Notes: generated by a model from the letters alone, not told the origin. A stretch of 64,000 nucleotides of DNA from Parvularcula bermudensis HTCC2503 (GCF_000152825.2 NC_014414.1:1426001-1490000), one strand, 5' to 3'; positions 9,314-19,913 are shown, counted from the first letter of the stretch. Made by a program: numbers and translations.

Positions 9314-9760
9314 CTAGTATCGACGGATCAGCCAAACACCGAGGGCCAGACAGATCATCCCTGCAATCCGGCCCGGCGTGATTTCACGGACCTCCTGGCC
9401 GAAAGCGCCAAGATGGTCGAGCCAGATCGAGGCCATGAGCTGTCCCGCGATCAACGCCCCGACCCATGTGGCAATTCCGATACGGGGCACACTGAGGGCG
9501 GCCAGGGCGACGCCGGTCGCGCCGATGAGGCCCCCAAGATAGACCCATGGGGGCGCGGTCGCGATGACCGAACTGTTCGGTGCCTGCGGCCGTGAAAGAA
9601 GGATGAGGGCGGCAAGGCTGAGCCAGCCGACCGAAAAAGAGATAAGGGCAGCGACCAGGGGGCCGCCGGCAAAGGCCGCGAGGCGGCCATTGATCGCGCC
9701 CTGTGCGGCGAATATCGCGCCCGACAAAAGGCCCGCCATAACGAAAATCAACGAGGTCAT
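9314..9760 (-). CDS. DUF606/YdcZ-type small DMT-superfamily transporter
   Basis: 148 aa with four or five hydrophobic helices ([20 protein letters not shown]..., [37 protein letters not shown], then a pair at the C-terminus). The pattern [11 protein letters not shown] at the end of helix 1 is typical of YdcZ. Its substrate is unknown. Its ATG overlaps the lipB stop by four bases (ATGA, 9757-9760), so it is probably translated from the lipB message. Confidence 0.75.
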   Translation of the reverse strand: MTSLIFVMAGLLSGAIFAAQGAINGRLAAFAGGPLVAALISFSVGWLSLAALILLSRPQAPNSSVIATAPPWVYLGGLIGATGVALAALSVPRIGIATWVGALIAGQLMASIWLDHLGAFGQEVREITPGRIAGMICLALGVWLIRRY

Positions 9761-10569
9761 GGAGCCGGCCTTTCTTGCCCAGGCTCTGTCTCACCTGCGC
9801 TATGATCGGCCTCCGATTCAACCGCCCGAGCGGCCTCTTCGATCCATCCGGTAAAGGGCTCCCTCACCAACGGTCCGAAGATCGAGGTGAAATGGCGGAT
9901 CAGCGCATGGTCAGCCTCGTCCATCGTGACCGGGCGGCCAAGATCCACAAGGCTGGTCACCCCGTATTGCGCATCGCTGATCCCGCAGGGCGTGATCCCG
10001 GAAAAATGCGAGAGGTCGGGTTCGACATTGAGTGCAATGCCGTGAAGGCTCACCCATCGGCGGATGCGGACGCCAATGGCGGCAATCTTGTCCTCTTTTG
10101 GCATTCCAGGGCGGGAACGATCCACCCACACGCCGACGCGTCCGCGTCGCAGCTCGCCGTCTATGTTGAAATCGCCGAGGCTGGCGATCAGCCATCGTTC
10201 GAGGTCGCCGACATATTTTCTCACATCCCTGACCCGGTGCCGCAGGTCCAGCATCAGATAGGCCACCCGCTGTCCAGGTCCGTGATAGGTGTATTGTCCC
10301 CCCCGTTTGGCGGGATACACAGGAAACCGATCGGCGTCTTTCAGGTCCGCGGGTTTTGCCGTCGTGCCCGCGGTATAAAGGGGCGGATGTTCAAGAAACC
10401 ACAGGCGTTCGGGACCGGTGCCGTCGAGAATGGCCTCGACGGCACGGTCCATCGCTTCGAGCGCGATGGGGTAGGGAATGGGGGTACGGGAAACGGTCAA
10501 ATGAACGGGGCCGGTGGCGAAGCATGCTCCTGGATCCCCAACCGCCCGCGCATAGTCGGCCATGGGCAC
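9757..10569 (-). CDS. lipB: Octanoyl-[ACP]:protein N-octanoyltransferase
   Basis: This enzyme moves octanoyl from ACP to lipoyl domains, the first step of lipoic acid synthesis. The 270-aa product has [11 protein letters not shown], the catalytic Lys161 (KIAAIGV) and the catalytic Cys195 in GITPCGIS. The C-terminus carries a charged extension of about 20 residues ([15 protein letters not shown]). The start may be Met3 (10563) instead of 10569. It reads away from the tRNA-Leu and overlaps the small transporter gene. Confidence 0.93.
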   Translation of the reverse strand: MPMADYARAVGDPGACFATGPVHLTVSRTPIPYPIALEAMDRAVEAILDGTGPERLWFLEHPPLYTAGTTAKPADLKDADRFPVYPAKRGGQYTYHGPGQRVAYLMLDLRHRVRDVRKYVGDLERWLIASLGDFNIDGELRRGRVGVWVDRSRPGMPKEDKIAAIGVRIRRWVSLHGIALNVEPDLSHFSGITPCGISDAQYGVTSLVDLGRPVTMDEADHALIRHFTSIFGPLVREPFTGWIEEAARAVESEADHSAGETEPGQERPAP

Positions 10570-10672
10570 GGTGTTCGATAGTTTTGGGCGCTTGTCAAAC
10601 TTAACTCTTGAGAGGGCGACGGCTCTTTGCTATCGCCCGCCGCTCCGAATGGGCCTTCTGGGACCATCCGGC

Positions 10673-10757
10673 GCGGTCGTGGCGGAACTGGTAGACGCGC
10701 AGCGTTGAGGTCGCTGTGGAGCAATCCGTGGAGGTTCGAGTCCTCTCGACCGCACCA
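10673..10757 (+). tRNA. tRNA-Leu (GAG)
   Basis: The acceptor arm GCGGTCG pairs with CGACCGC (10747-10753). The anticodon stem is CAGCG/CGCTG with loop TTGAGGT, giving anticodon GAG (10707-10709). A long variable arm, the GGTTCGAGTCC T-loop and an encoded CCA end (10755-10757) are present. This is a type II tRNA as expected for Leu. Confidence 0.95.
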
Positions 10758-10766
10758 TTTCCCTTG

Positions 10767-10800
10767 CGCACCCGCCTTCGGCTGCTTGAGCGCGGGTGCG
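10767..10800 (+). terminator. Hairpin downstream of tRNA-Leu
   Basis: CGCACCCGC (10767-10775) pairs perfectly with GCGGGTGCG (10792-10800), ten bases after the tRNA. No T-run follows, so it may be a 3'-processing or partial termination structure. The remaining 263 bases to the next gene hold nothing I can support. Confidence 0.4.
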
Positions 10801-11063
10801 GTTCGGGATCAGTCCTCTCGGTGGCATTCGTGAACGGTGAGGTCCAGGCGAGCGCCGCCACCGCAAAAGCGCGGAACTTTGACAACACGCTACACTATTT
10901 CCTCTCAGGTGATACCATTCCCGAAGCGGTCTACCCTCCGCTGGTCGAGATAGACTACACATTCCCCTTGGACGCGCCTGCTGAATAGGCGCGCCGCAGT
11001 TGCGGTCGGCCTCAGTGCCTTCGCGTCTTGCAACAGTATTTGCCGGAGAATGACGTTTTGAGA

Positions 11064-12632
11064 ATGAACCTCTTTCGCCTCTTCCTTACGCTGTGCGCCT
11101 ATTTCGGGGCCACAGCGCAGGCACAAATCCTGCTGCGCGGCAATGACGGTGATCCAGAGACCCTCGACCATCACGGGACATCAACCATCGCTGAATCCCG
11201 GCTGATGGACGATCTTTACTCCGGGCTCGTCGATTTTTCCCCGACTGCCGAGGTCGTTCCGGGTACTGCGGAGCGCTGGGATCTGTCCGACGATGGCCTG
11301 ACCTATGTGTTCTATCTGAGAGAAGACGCTGCCTGGTCGAATGGTGACCCTGTCACGGCGCACGATTTTGTCTTCGCGTTCCGTCGGTTGATGGATCCGT
11401 TGACCAGCGCAAAATACGCCACCATTCTCTACCCGATCAAGAAAGCCGAGCAGGTGAACACTGGTGAGTTGCCGCCTTCTGAACTCGGTGTCAGGGCGAT
11501 TGATGACAGAACGCTCGAAATCAGGCTTGAGACGGCCACCCCATACTTTCTCGATCAGCTGACGCACCAAACTGGCAAGCCACTCCATCAGGCGTCGGTG
11601 GAGGCCTTCGGCGATCAGTTCGTAAAGCCCGAAAACATGGTGACAAACGGCGCCTATAAGCTCGAATCCTCAACGCTCAATGCCCGGATTGTCCTTCGCA
11701 AGAATGAGTATTTCTACGACGCCGACAAAGTGGCGATTGAGGAGGTTCATTATATTCCGTTTGAGGATAGGTCGACCTGTGTCCGGGCGTGGGAAGCCGA
11801 AGAGGTCCATATCTGTACAGACCTTCCCGCCCAGGATCTTCGACGCCTCGAACAGTACGGAGACTCCTTGCGGGTCGTTCCCTATTTGGGCACCTACTAT
11901 TACGCCTTGAACACGCAGGACGAATTTCTTTCCGACCCGGAGATACGTCTGGCGATGTCGTTGGTGATTGACCGGGAGTTCCTGGCCGATGAGATCTGGC
12001 CAGGGATGATCCCTGCCACGAGCCTCGTGCCCGTGGGGATCAACAACTACCCCGGCGGCTCGCCCACGCTGGACATCTACAATATGTCGATGCTCGACCG
12101 GGAGGACGAGGCGATGGCCATCATGGCGCGGAAGGGGATTACCAAGGAAAATCCCGTCCATGTCGAATTGATGTACAATAGCGGTGAGAACCACAAGAAC
12201 ACCGCGACCGCGATTGCGGATATGTGGTCCGAAATCGGCCTCAAGGTAACCTTTAAGATCCGTGATGCCGCTGCCCACTATGCCTATCTGCGCGACAAAG
12301 GACCGATGCAGGTCGCCCGGGCCGGGTGGATCGGCGATTATTCCGATCCCCAGAACTTCCTGTTTCTTCTGGAGTCGTACAATGACGGCTTCAATTACGC
12401 CCGATACGATAATCCTGAATATGACGCGATAATGGTCCGGGCGGCGAACGAACTCGATCTTGACGTTAGGGCGGAAATTTTGCGCGAGGCCGAGGCAATC
12501 GTCCTCCGCGATACGCCTTTCCTGCCGATCTACTACTACTCTTCCTTCACCTTGGTTTCTCCTCGGATAGAGGGGTATGAGAGCAATGTGATGAACAAGC
12601 ACCTCTCCCGCTACTTGACCCTTGTCGATTGA
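11064..12632 (+). CDS. oppA: Oligopeptide ABC transporter, substrate-binding protein
   Basis: 522-aa periplasmic SBP_bac_5 protein. It has a signal peptide (MNLFRLFLTLCAYFGATAQA), then the family hallmarks: LDHHGTSTIAESRLMDDLYSGL, WSNGDPVTAHDFVFAFRRLMDP, YRKN-like KNEYFYDADKVAIEEV, and near the end RAGWIGDYSDPQNFL. This pattern matches OppA more closely than DppA or nickel binders. The frame is open 12 residues upstream; the signal peptide fixes the start at 11064. It heads a four-gene cluster with oppB, oppC and the fused ATPase. Confidence 0.9.
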   Translation: MNLFRLFLTLCAYFGATAQAQILLRGNDGDPETLDHHGTSTIAESRLMDDLYSGLVDFSPTAEVVPGTAERWDLSDDGLTYVFYLREDAAWSNGDPVTAHDFVFAFRRLMDPLTSAKYATILYPIKKAEQVNTGELPPSELGVRAIDDRTLEIRLETATPYFLDQLTHQTGKPLHQASVEAFGDQFVKPENMVTNGAYKLESSTLNARIVLRKNEYFYDADKVAIEEVHYIPFEDRSTCVRAWEAEEVHICTDLPAQDLRRLEQYGDSLRVVPYLGTYYYALNTQDEFLSDPEIRLAMSLVIDREFLADEIWPGMIPATSLVPVGINNYPGGSPTLDIYNMSMLDREDEAMAIMARKGITKENPVHVELMYNSGENHKNTATAIADMWSEIGLKVTFKIRDAAAHYAYLRDKGPMQVARAGWIGDYSDPQNFLFLLESYNDGFNYARYDNPEYDAIMVRAANELDLDVRAEILREAEAIVLRDTPFLPIYYYSSFTLVSPRIEGYESNVMNKHLSRYLTLVD

Positions 12633-12684
12633 TGGCGGGTTCGAGTGAAGTATACGCCCGATTGATATCGCCCGAAGGACGCTT

Positions 12685-13602
12685 ATGCTCTCTTACGCAC
12701 TGAAGCGCATATTGACGATCATCCCGACTTTGTTTGTCGTCATTACATTGACATTTTTCTTGATGCGCGTTGCCCCTGGCGGCCCCTTTGATGAGGAGCG
12801 TCCCCTGGCACCGGCGGTGCTGGAAAATATCCGGGCCAATTACGGTTTGGATAAGCCCCTGATCGAGCAGTATTGGACATATATGGGCAATCTCCTTCAA
12901 GGGGATCTTGGTCCGTCATTCGTCTACAGAGACAAGCGCGTCCATGAAGTGCTGGGGGAGGGGCTTCCTATCTCCCTTACACTGGGCGCGACGGCCTTAT
13001 TCATCGCGCTTTTCGCCGGTGTGCTTCTCGGGACAGTGGCTGCTTTGAACCAAAATAAGCGCACGGATTTTTTTATCGTCAGCTTTGCGACGTTCGGGAT
13101 TACGATACCTAACTTTGTTCTTGCTCCTATCCTGACCCTCATATTTGCCCTTACCTTCAATCTGTTGCCCGCAACGGGCTGGGGAAGCCCCCAACAGATT
13201 GTCCTCCCGGTGCTGGCGCTTGCGCTGCCGCAGGTTGCCATCATCACGCGGTTGATGCGCGGGTCTATGCTGGAGGCGCTTAAATCCGATCACGTACGAA
13301 CCGCTCGGGCTTATGGACTTCCCCTCAGCAGCGTGGTGGGAAAGCACGCGTTACGGTCCGCCTTCCTGCCGGTACTCAGCTATCTTGGCCCTGCGGCGGC
13401 TGCGTTGCTGACGGGCTCGATCATCGTTGAGCAGATATTCGCGATCCCGGGCATTGGGCGATACTTTGTGACAAGCGCCCTCAATCGCGATTACACCATG
13501 GTGATGGGAACGGTCGTGATTGTCGCCACGCTGGTGCTCGTCTTTAATCTGATCGTCGATCTCTTGTACTCGGTTTTCGACCCGCGGGTGCGTTATGAAT
13601 AG
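12685..13602 (+). CDS. oppB: Oligopeptide ABC transporter permease, OppB type
   Basis: 305-aa inner-membrane permease with six predicted helices. The N-terminal MLSYALKRILTIIPTLFVVITLTFFL is typical of OppB/DppB, and the cytoplasmic EAA loop is visible as YVRTARAYGL-like DHVRTARAYGLPLSSVVGKH. It lies 52 bases after oppA and overlaps oppC by eight bases. Confidence 0.92.
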   Translation: MLSYALKRILTIIPTLFVVITLTFFLMRVAPGGPFDEERPLAPAVLENIRANYGLDKPLIEQYWTYMGNLLQGDLGPSFVYRDKRVHEVLGEGLPISLTLGATALFIALFAGVLLGTVAALNQNKRTDFFIVSFATFGITIPNFVLAPILTLIFALTFNLLPATGWGSPQQIVLPVLALALPQVAIITRLMRGSMLEALKSDHVRTARAYGLPLSSVVGKHALRSAFLPVLSYLGPAAAALLTGSIIVEQIFAIPGIGRYFVTSALNRDYTMVMGTVVIVATLVLVFNLIVDLLYSVFDPRVRYE

Positions 13603-14725
13603 TCCTCCCCTCCCGGCACAGCCAGCTGTCACCAGCCGATCCTTGCTTCAGACCGCCCTGTTGCGTCTCAAGCGAAACAAGGCGGCGATGGTGTCCTTCT
13701 GGGTCATTATCGTGATGACCCTCGCTGCGATCATTGGGCCGACTATCTCTCCGCACCCTTACGATGAAGTCTATAACAATTTCGTCAGTGCTAAGCCGTC
13801 GCTCTCTCCCTATCCCAAACAGGATCAAATCGTTCCCATTGCGGAGACGGCGTTCAGGCGGGCCCGGGTCGATGTCGACGCCATCGAAGTGGCAAATGGA
13901 CGTATACAGGTCGAGATCGTCAACCGGAACGCCGAACCGATCGATCCCCGTATCACGCGCTATCTCGTGCGGTCGGATGTTTTTGACGATGTGGATTTGC
14001 AGATCAGCGAGGCTGACGCCACCCGTGCCCATGTTACAGCGAATGTAAAGTCGCTCTACTTTCTGATGGGCACGGATCAGAATGGCCGAGACTTGCTCAC
14101 GCGGATACTTGTCTCGCTGCGCATTTCGTTGCTGGTTGCCGCGCTTGCGACGGGCGTCGCTTTGCTGATTGGGGTCACCTATGGGGCGGTGGCTGGGTTC
14201 GTGGGCGGCCATTTGGACAACGCCATGATGCGCGTTGTCGACCTGATGTATTCCCTGCCCTTCGTTTTTTTCGTCATTCTTCTGGTCGTCTTCTTCGGCA
14301 ACAACATCGTTCTTATCTTCATCGCTATCGGCGCGATCGAATGGCTCGACATGTCCCGTATCGTTCGAGGGCAGACATTGCAATTGAAGCGGCGGGAGTT
14401 TGTTCAGGCGTCCGAGGCGCTGGGGGTCAGTAAGGCGGACATTATTCGCCGACACATCGTGCCGAACCTTGCCGGGACAGTGGCCGTCTACATGACCCTC
14501 CTTATTCCAAAGGTTATCCTGCTTGAGAGCTTCCTCAGCTTTCTGGGGCTGGGGGTGCAGGAACCGCTTACCTCCCTCGGGCTGTTGATCTCCGAAGGCG
14601 CGCGGTACATGCGCAACGATCCGTACATGCTGATATTTCCAGCCCTTGCGATGTCGGTCCTCCTGTTTTCCCTGAACTTCCTGGGTGACGGACTGCGTGA
14701 TGCCCTCGACCCGAAGGACCGATGA
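13595..14725 (+). CDS. oppC: Oligopeptide ABC transporter permease, OppC type
   Basis: 376-aa permease, longer than the usual 300 aa. After the first membrane helix (MVSFWVIIVMTLAAIIGPTI) there is a periplasmic stretch of about 100 residues, followed by MGTDQNGRDLLTRIL, which precedes the permease core, and the EAA loop FVQASEALGVSKADIIRRHIVPN. The inserted periplasmic segment (residues about 55-145) is the odd part and may contact the binding protein. It ends one base before the ATPase start. Confidence 0.9.
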   Translation: MNSPPLPAQPAVTSRSLLQTALLRLKRNKAAMVSFWVIIVMTLAAIIGPTISPHPYDEVYNNFVSAKPSLSPYPKQDQIVPIAETAFRRARVDVDAIEVANGRIQVEIVNRNAEPIDPRITRYLVRSDVFDDVDLQISEADATRAHVTANVKSLYFLMGTDQNGRDLLTRILVSLRISLLVAALATGVALLIGVTYGAVAGFVGGHLDNAMMRVVDLMYSLPFVFFVILLVVFFGNNIVLIFIAIGAIEWLDMSRIVRGQTLQLKRREFVQASEALGVSKADIIRRHIVPNLAGTVAVYMTLLIPKVILLESFLSFLGLGVQEPLTSLGLLISEGARYMRNDPYMLIFPALAMSVLLFSLNFLGDGLRDALDPKDR

Positions 14726-14726
14726 C

Positions 14727-16355
14727 ATGAGCTCGACTTCGTCCCCATCGCCCCTGCTGGATATCCAGAACCTGACCGTGGATTTCGACACCCCGGATGG
14801 CACCGTGCACGCCGTCAAATCGGTGTCCCTGTCTGTCGCGCCCGGAGAGGTCGTGGCCATTGTCGGTGAGAGTGGTTCGGGAAAAAGCCAAATCGCCATG
14901 ACCACGCTTGGACTGTTGGCGTCCAATGGAACGGCGTCCGGCCACATTTTATTCCACGATCAGGACCTCCTCAGCCTCTCGAAAAAGAAGATGAACGATA
15001 TTCGTGGGGTGAAGATTTCTATGATCTTCCAGGAGCCGATGACGTCACTCGACCCTCTTTATTCTATCGGTGATCAGATCATCGAACCGTTGATGGTCCA
15101 CAAACGGATCGTCCGCCGCGAGGCACAGGCCAAGGCACTCGATCTGTTACGACTTGTGCAAATCCCGGACCCGGAGCGCCGGATGAAGTCCTATCCCACC
15201 GAACTGTCCGGCGGCCAACGACAACGGGTGATGATCGCCATGGCGCTGGCGAACGCGCCTGACATGCTCATTGCGGACGAGCCAACCACGGCCCTCGACG
15301 TGACGACCCAGGCAGAGATTCTCAAGCTCCTGGCGTCGCTCAACCGAGAGCTTGGGATGAGTATCATCTTCATTACCCATGATTTGGGCATCGTCGAGGC
15401 GTTCGCCGATCGTGTCTTCGTGATGCGGCAAGGGCAGCTGCTGGAAGAGGGTAAAACGGTCGATGTCTTTGAAAGTCCGAAGACAGACTATACAAGAACA
15501 TTGCTGGCAGCCGAGCCGGACGGCACAAAGAGACCTGTCGATGACAGCGTCGAGGTCGTTCTGGAGGCGAAGGGCGTCCATGTGAGCTATGGCGATTCGC
15601 CCGGATTGTTCCGTAAGGATACGCGGTTTCATGCGGTGCGCGGGGTCGACCTTCGGCTGCGGGAAGGGCAGACCGTCGGGCTCGTCGGAGAGAGTGGATC
15701 GGGCAAATCCACGCTTGGGCGTGCCCTTTTGCGCCTCACGAACTGTGAGGGCCAGATCACCTATCTGGGGCGTGATCTGCTGGCGATCTCCCCACAAGAG
15801 ATGAAGCCTTTACGGCGAGAGTTACAGATGGTGTTTCAGGATCCCTATGGATCTCTCTCACCACGGATGACCGTTCTCGACATTGTCGAGGAGGGCTTGC
15901 GAACCCATGCCGGCCATTTGTCGAAAGCGGACCGCGATGCTCAGGCTCTCGATGCCCTCGAGAAGGTGGGCCTCGACGCCAATGTGAGAAACCGATTCCC
16001 GCACGAATTTTCCGGCGGGCAGCGTCAGCGGATCGCGATCGCCCGCGCCATGGTCCTAAAGCCGAAAATAGTGGTCCTCGATGAGCCGACCTCCGCCCTT
16101 GACCGAACGGTCCAGAAGGAGATGATCGAACTCCTCCGAACGATTCAGTCCGAATTTTTGCTCTCCTACATCTTCATTAGTCACGATCTGGCCGTGGTGA
16201 AGGCAATGGCCGATTATGTCATGGTGATGCGAGATGGCGAGATCGTCGAAGAGGGGATGACGCAGCAGATTTTTGAAGATCCGCACCATGAATATACGAA
16301 GAGTTTGATTGCCAGTTCCTTTACTCTCAAGGATATGCTCACCAATCCAGCCTAG
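14727..16355 (+). CDS. Fused OppD-OppF ATPase of the oligopeptide transporter
   Basis: 542 aa holding two complete ABC ATPase domains. Domain 1 has Walker A GESGSGKS, signature LSGGQRQR, Walker [13 protein letters not shown]; it lacks the long C-terminal Cys cluster of free-standing OppD. Domain 2 has [19 protein letters not shown] and [11 protein letters not shown]. Each keeps a switch His (ITHDLG, ISHDLA). The frame extends to 14685 inside oppC, but ATG 14727, right after the oppC stop, gives the natural N-terminus. Domain order D then F matches the usual oppD-oppF gene order. Confidence 0.9.
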   Translation: MSSTSSPSPLLDIQNLTVDFDTPDGTVHAVKSVSLSVAPGEVVAIVGESGSGKSQIAMTTLGLLASNGTASGHILFHDQDLLSLSKKKMNDIRGVKISMIFQEPMTSLDPLYSIGDQIIEPLMVHKRIVRREAQAKALDLLRLVQIPDPERRMKSYPTELSGGQRQRVMIAMALANAPDMLIADEPTTALDVTTQAEILKLLASLNRELGMSIIFITHDLGIVEAFADRVFVMRQGQLLEEGKTVDVFESPKTDYTRTLLAAEPDGTKRPVDDSVEVVLEAKGVHVSYGDSPGLFRKDTRFHAVRGVDLRLREGQTVGLVGESGSGKSTLGRALLRLTNCEGQITYLGRDLLAISPQEMKPLRRELQMVFQDPYGSLSPRMTVLDIVEEGLRTHAGHLSKADRDAQALDALEKVGLDANVRNRFPHEFSGGQRQRIAIARAMVLKPKIVVLDEPTSALDRTVQKEMIELLRTIQSEFLLSYIFISHDLAVVKAMADYVMVMRDGEIVEEGMTQQIFEDPHHEYTKSLIASSFTLKDMLTNPA

Positions 16356-16666
16356 CCCTTGCTCGGCACATGCCGGCCGATCATCTGACACGCTCGGTCC
16401 GCTGATACCCCGGCCTCCTTCGCTGCGCGATCAACGCCTCCCGGCGAGGGTCGGGGCTTCGACGTTTCGCTTGGCGGCCTTCAGCGTAGATCGGCTTGCC
16501 AGGATGAGATCCAAGACCGCGTTCCTGAGCCGCCGGCTCTCTCGCTCCCGCCCTTTCCGCTTCATTACTTGATCGGGCTTAGGCGCCTAGAGCTATTTGG
16601 GTTCAACCGTAGTCGGAAAATATAGAGACATTTTACGGCATCGATTGACCTCAAACAGCCCTACGA
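16356..16666. other. Intergenic region between two convergent genes
   Basis: 311 bases without a supportable gene. CTAGAGC followed by TATTTGGG at 16588-16602 may be a degenerate member of the CTAGAGC repeat family. No T-run terminator is seen. Confidence 0.4.
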
Positions 16667-17737
16667 TCATTCGGCCGCGCGGTTCCTTCGGAGGCGTCGG
16701 GAGGTCGTTAGGAACGCATACGCGCCCACACTCCCCAATATTGCCAGGCTCAGGCCAGTGGCTGCGAGGAGCACATCATAGAGGCGCGCACCAATGCCTT
16801 TGCCCAATCGGCCCGAATGGAGGGGGTAGAAGGCGTTGAATGCCTGCACGCCTGGCGTGGCTGACAGGGCATCCGTCACCGACAGAATGGTCCCACGCGC
16901 TGGATCCACCATGATATAGGTGCGCCCGTTCGGTTGCCATTCTGCGGGTTGGCGCAGGCGAATGCGGACGGCGCCTCCTTGACGGGAGGACATCGACACG
17001 CCGCGAATGGCCGCATCCGGAAATGCCGCCTGGGCCGTCTGGTACAGCCTTGGCCAGTTCATCTCACCGCGCGCCGCTGGCGTCACCGTTTCGAAGGGCG
17101 GGGGAGAGGAGCGGCCCGCCAGCATCAGCGCCTTGGCTGCATCCGGGAAGATCATGCCCGCGCCGGTCAGGGCCATCACAATCAGGGGCAGAGCGGCAAG
17201 GACGCCGAGATTGCGGTGGCTGGAGAGGAGATCCTTCCGCTTCGTCGAGCGGGGCAGGACCCGGCTCCCGAGCGATCGACGTGCTGGCCAGACGGCATAA
17301 AGACCTGACAAGACGAGGCCGAACAGGCAAAGTCCAGCGACCCCAACCACGATCTCGCCTGTCTCGCCCATCAGCAAATAATGGTGCAATTCGAACACCC
17401 ATTCTTCCGGGCGGGCATATCCATGCCAACGCGCAAGCTCTGCGCCGGTACTGTCCAGATAGGCAGCCCCACCAGTATGGAAGCGTACACGGATTAGTCC
17501 AAGATCTGGTGCGGGAAACCTGATCGACCGGATTGTGCTTGCGCCGTATTGCGCTTCGGCTCGCTCGGTGAGGGCGGCAATCGTCGCCGGATCGGCCGGC
17601 ACCCCTCGCCGGGCCTGCGGAAAGCTTGCCCGCAGGAAATCATCCTTGAAGACAAGCAGCATGCCGCTCATCCCAATTATTGCGAGCAGGAGGCTCAGTC
17701 CGGCCCCGGACCACGCATGGATACGATGGATGACCAT
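16667..17737 (-). CDS. PepSY-associated membrane protein
   Basis: 356 aa with membrane helices near residues 8-30, 130-150, 190-212 and 325-348, and two periplasmic PepSY-like parts between them. The N-terminal IHRIHAWSGAGLSLLLAIIGMSG and central LSSHRNLGVLAALPLIVMALTGAGM are characteristic of this family. The family often sits with TonB siderophore receptors and may act in ferric-siderophore reduction or uptake. The gene starts 16 bases after the receptor stop on the same strand, so it is probably in one Fur-controlled transcript. Confidence 0.85.
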   Translation of the reverse strand: MVIHRIHAWSGAGLSLLLAIIGMSGMLLVFKDDFLRASFPQARRGVPADPATIAALTERAEAQYGASTIRSIRFPAPDLGLIRVRFHTGGAAYLDSTGAELARWHGYARPEEWVFELHHYLLMGETGEIVVGVAGLCLFGLVLSGLYAVWPARRSLGSRVLPRSTKRKDLLSSHRNLGVLAALPLIVMALTGAGMIFPDAAKALMLAGRSSPPPFETVTPAARGEMNWPRLYQTAQAAFPDAAIRGVSMSSRQGGAVRIRLRQPAEWQPNGRTYIMVDPARGTILSVTDALSATPGVQAFNAFYPLHSGRLGKGIGARLYDVLLAATGLSLAILGSVGAYAFLTTSRRLRRNRAAE

Positions 17738-17753
17738 TTTTCCGCGTTAAGGC

Positions 17754-19913
17754 TCAGAGCTTAGCCCGTAACGACAGGATCAACAGCCGCGGATCGCCCG
17801 GGAAAATCCTCGTATCTCTCGTTCCCCCCGTATAATAGGTCTCATCGGCAATATTCTCCATGCTGAGGGCCATGCGATATTGATCGGCCTCGTAGTAAAA
17901 GCCCAGATCAAGCCGCGTATATCCCGGCAGCTCTACCTGTGTGGAAGGCGACGCATTGGTGACGCGGTCGGATTCGTAATTCACGCCGACAGAGGCCCCC
18001 ACCGTCCCGTTCCAGACGTCACGGGGCAGGTTGTAACGCGTCCAGAAGAAGGCATCGTGCTCTGGCGCAAAGGCGTTACGCCGCCCGATCAGAGCCTCGT
18101 CCGGGCTCTGCGAAATCACTGAGTCGGTATAGGCATAACCAAATCGAACCTGCCAGTTTTCGAGGGGCAAAGCCTGCAATTCGAACTCAGCCCCCTGACT
18201 TTCTAGGCCGCCAAGCAGTTGCAGGTCACCGTTGAGGTTGGTCTCGACGATATTGGTTTTCTCGATGTCGAATACAGCAAAGGTCAGGTTTAGCTGCTCA
18301 TCGAACAGGGAAGCCTTGAGGCCGGCTTCCGTCTGTTCGCCCCGTTCCGGGTTGAAGGACTCACCGTTTGCGTCGCGACGTTGGACTGAATTTGGATTGA
18401 AGGATTCAGTATAGCTCGCATAAAGCGAAAGAGCGTCATTGGGCCGGATCACGATGCCGCCCTGCGGCAGGAACACATCGCTCATCTGGTCGTCGGTGAA
18501 GTCGGTGGTCTGCTCGGTGAAATCGACATCCTGCCGGTCATAACGACCGCCCACCATGACCGTCAGCCAATCGGTGATGGCCGCTACGTCCTGGATATAG
18601 GCGCCATAGTTCAGATAGTCAGTAATCCGATCAGTCCCGGCCGTGATCGCAACCGGCTCGCCCACGCCATATGCCGGATCGAGGATCGAGATATTGGGTG
18701 AGATGGCCGAGCCGAAACGGATGCGCTCGTAATCCGCCCGCTCGAACCCGCCATTTAAGCCAGCTAGCAGGTTGTGCTGCGCGGGGCCGGTGTCGAATGC
18801 GTGGGATATGTTGAGGTCCACGAAATGATATTCGCGCTTGTTGAGCTGGTGACGGTCGCGCCGACGCAGCGTTGCGTCTTCCAGATCCGGTGCATCGTTC
18901 ACACGATTGTTTTCGTAGAGCTTGCGCTCGTCTTCGTGAAACACGCTGCGGAGATTGAGGCGGAGGCGCGTCTTAGCCGAAATGTCCCAATTCACGTGGG
19001 CGAAGGCGACAAGGCCCTCGTCATTGTCGAAATCACCATCCTCCTGATAGCGCACATTTATCGGTGCGGTCTGATCGATATCGTTATTGACGGCGGCGAG
19101 GCCATCGTCAGCGTCGCCGTCTTCCTTCACATATTCAAGCCCGAAGGTGGCTTCCGCCTCCGGACTGACGCGGTAGGTGAGGGAGGGGAAGAGGTACACA
19201 TTATCGTAGCTGACCCCGTCCCGGAAAGTGTCTTGGGTCTCCACGCGGGCGATGAGCCGATAGAGCCATTTGCCGTCATCGGTCAGGCTGCCGGTTGAGT
19301 CGAAGGTGAGGCCGGCGCCTGTGTCATCGCCGAAACCAGAGGTCTCGCTCGCATAACTACGCGTCGTGAAGGTGAGTGTGTTGCTGGCCTCTTCTTCTGG
19401 CCGCTTGGTCACGATGTTGACCAGGCCGCCAGGTTCCATCAGTCCGTAGAGCACCGAAGCGGGGCCCTTCACGACTTCCACGCGCTCAATATTAGCTGAT
19501 GTCGGCGACCCGAAGCGGGAGGCGAGGCCGGGAAGGCCATTGATCTGCACGTTCTGCAGGCTTGCGGAGAGGCCCCGCAGCGTGAAGCTGTTCGCATTGG
19601 TGCCGGACTGACTGAGGCCCAGCGTATAGGGATAGGCATCGGCCAGCCGTTCGGAATGGAGATCTTCCAGGAAGGCTTTGTTGAGCAGGGTCACGCTGAG
19701 CGGCGTGTCCATGAGGTCCAGATTGGTCTTTGTCGCGGTTTCCGAGAGACGCAAATAAGGAATTTGCTCGCCGGTCACGATCACCTTGTCGTGAATTTGC
19801 TGCTCGCCCTCCGCGCGCGCTGACGCGCTGGTCTGCGGTTGGGCCCAGGCGGGCGCGGTGAACAGCAGGATCAGCGTGCTGCAGGCTGCCGAGTGTTTCA
19901 GTGCATTGGTCAT
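17754..19913 (-). CDS. TonB-dependent siderophore receptor
   Basis: 719 aa. A signal peptide ends near AWAQ; then comes a TonB-box-like stretch (DKVIVTGEQ), a plug domain with TNLDLMDTPLSVTLLNKAFLED and VEVVKGPASVLYGLMEPGGLVNIVTKRP, and a 22-strand-type barrel ending in SLRAKL. The plug motifs place it in the FpvA/FhuA siderophore class and not the cobalamin or heme class. The ligand cannot be read from sequence. It is headed by a strong Fur box. Confidence 0.92.
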   Translation of the reverse strand: MTNALKHSAACSTLILLFTAPAWAQPQTSASARAEGEQQIHDKVIVTGEQIPYLRLSETATKTNLDLMDTPLSVTLLNKAFLEDLHSERLADAYPYTLGLSQSGTNANSFTLRGLSASLQNVQINGLPGLASRFGSPTSANIERVEVVKGPASVLYGLMEPGGLVNIVTKRPEEEASNTLTFTTRSYASETSGFGDDTGAGLTFDSTGSLTDDGKWLYRLIARVETQDTFRDGVSYDNVYLFPSLTYRVSPEAEATFGLEYVKEDGDADDGLAAVNNDIDQTAPINVRYQEDGDFDNDEGLVAFAHVNWDISAKTRLRLNLRSVFHEDERKLYENNRVNDAPDLEDATLRRRDRHQLNKREYHFVDLNISHAFDTGPAQHNLLAGLNGGFERADYERIRFGSAISPNISILDPAYGVGEPVAITAGTDRITDYLNYGAYIQDVAAITDWLTVMVGGRYDRQDVDFTEQTTDFTDDQMSDVFLPQGGIVIRPNDALSLYASYTESFNPNSVQRRDANGESFNPERGEQTEAGLKASLFDEQLNLTFAVFDIEKTNIVETNLNGDLQLLGGLESQGAEFELQALPLENWQVRFGYAYTDSVISQSPDEALIGRRNAFAPEHDAFFWTRYNLPRDVWNGTVGASVGVNYESDRVTNASPSTQVELPGYTRLDLGFYYEADQYRMALSMENIADETYYTGGTRDTRIFPGDPRLLILSLRAKL

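Noticed and set aside
10601-10888. Minus-strand ORF over tRNA-Leu
   Set aside because: Its VERTRTSTDCS-type peptide is the usual antisense reading of a tRNA-Leu gene; not a protein.
10716-10988. Plus-strand ORF starting inside tRNA-Leu
   Set aside because: Starts within the tRNA, no Shine-Dalgarno sequence, no family features.
13544-14947. 467-aa minus-strand ORF across oppC
   Set aside because: His/Arg/Asp-rich shadow of a clearly coding gene on the other strand.
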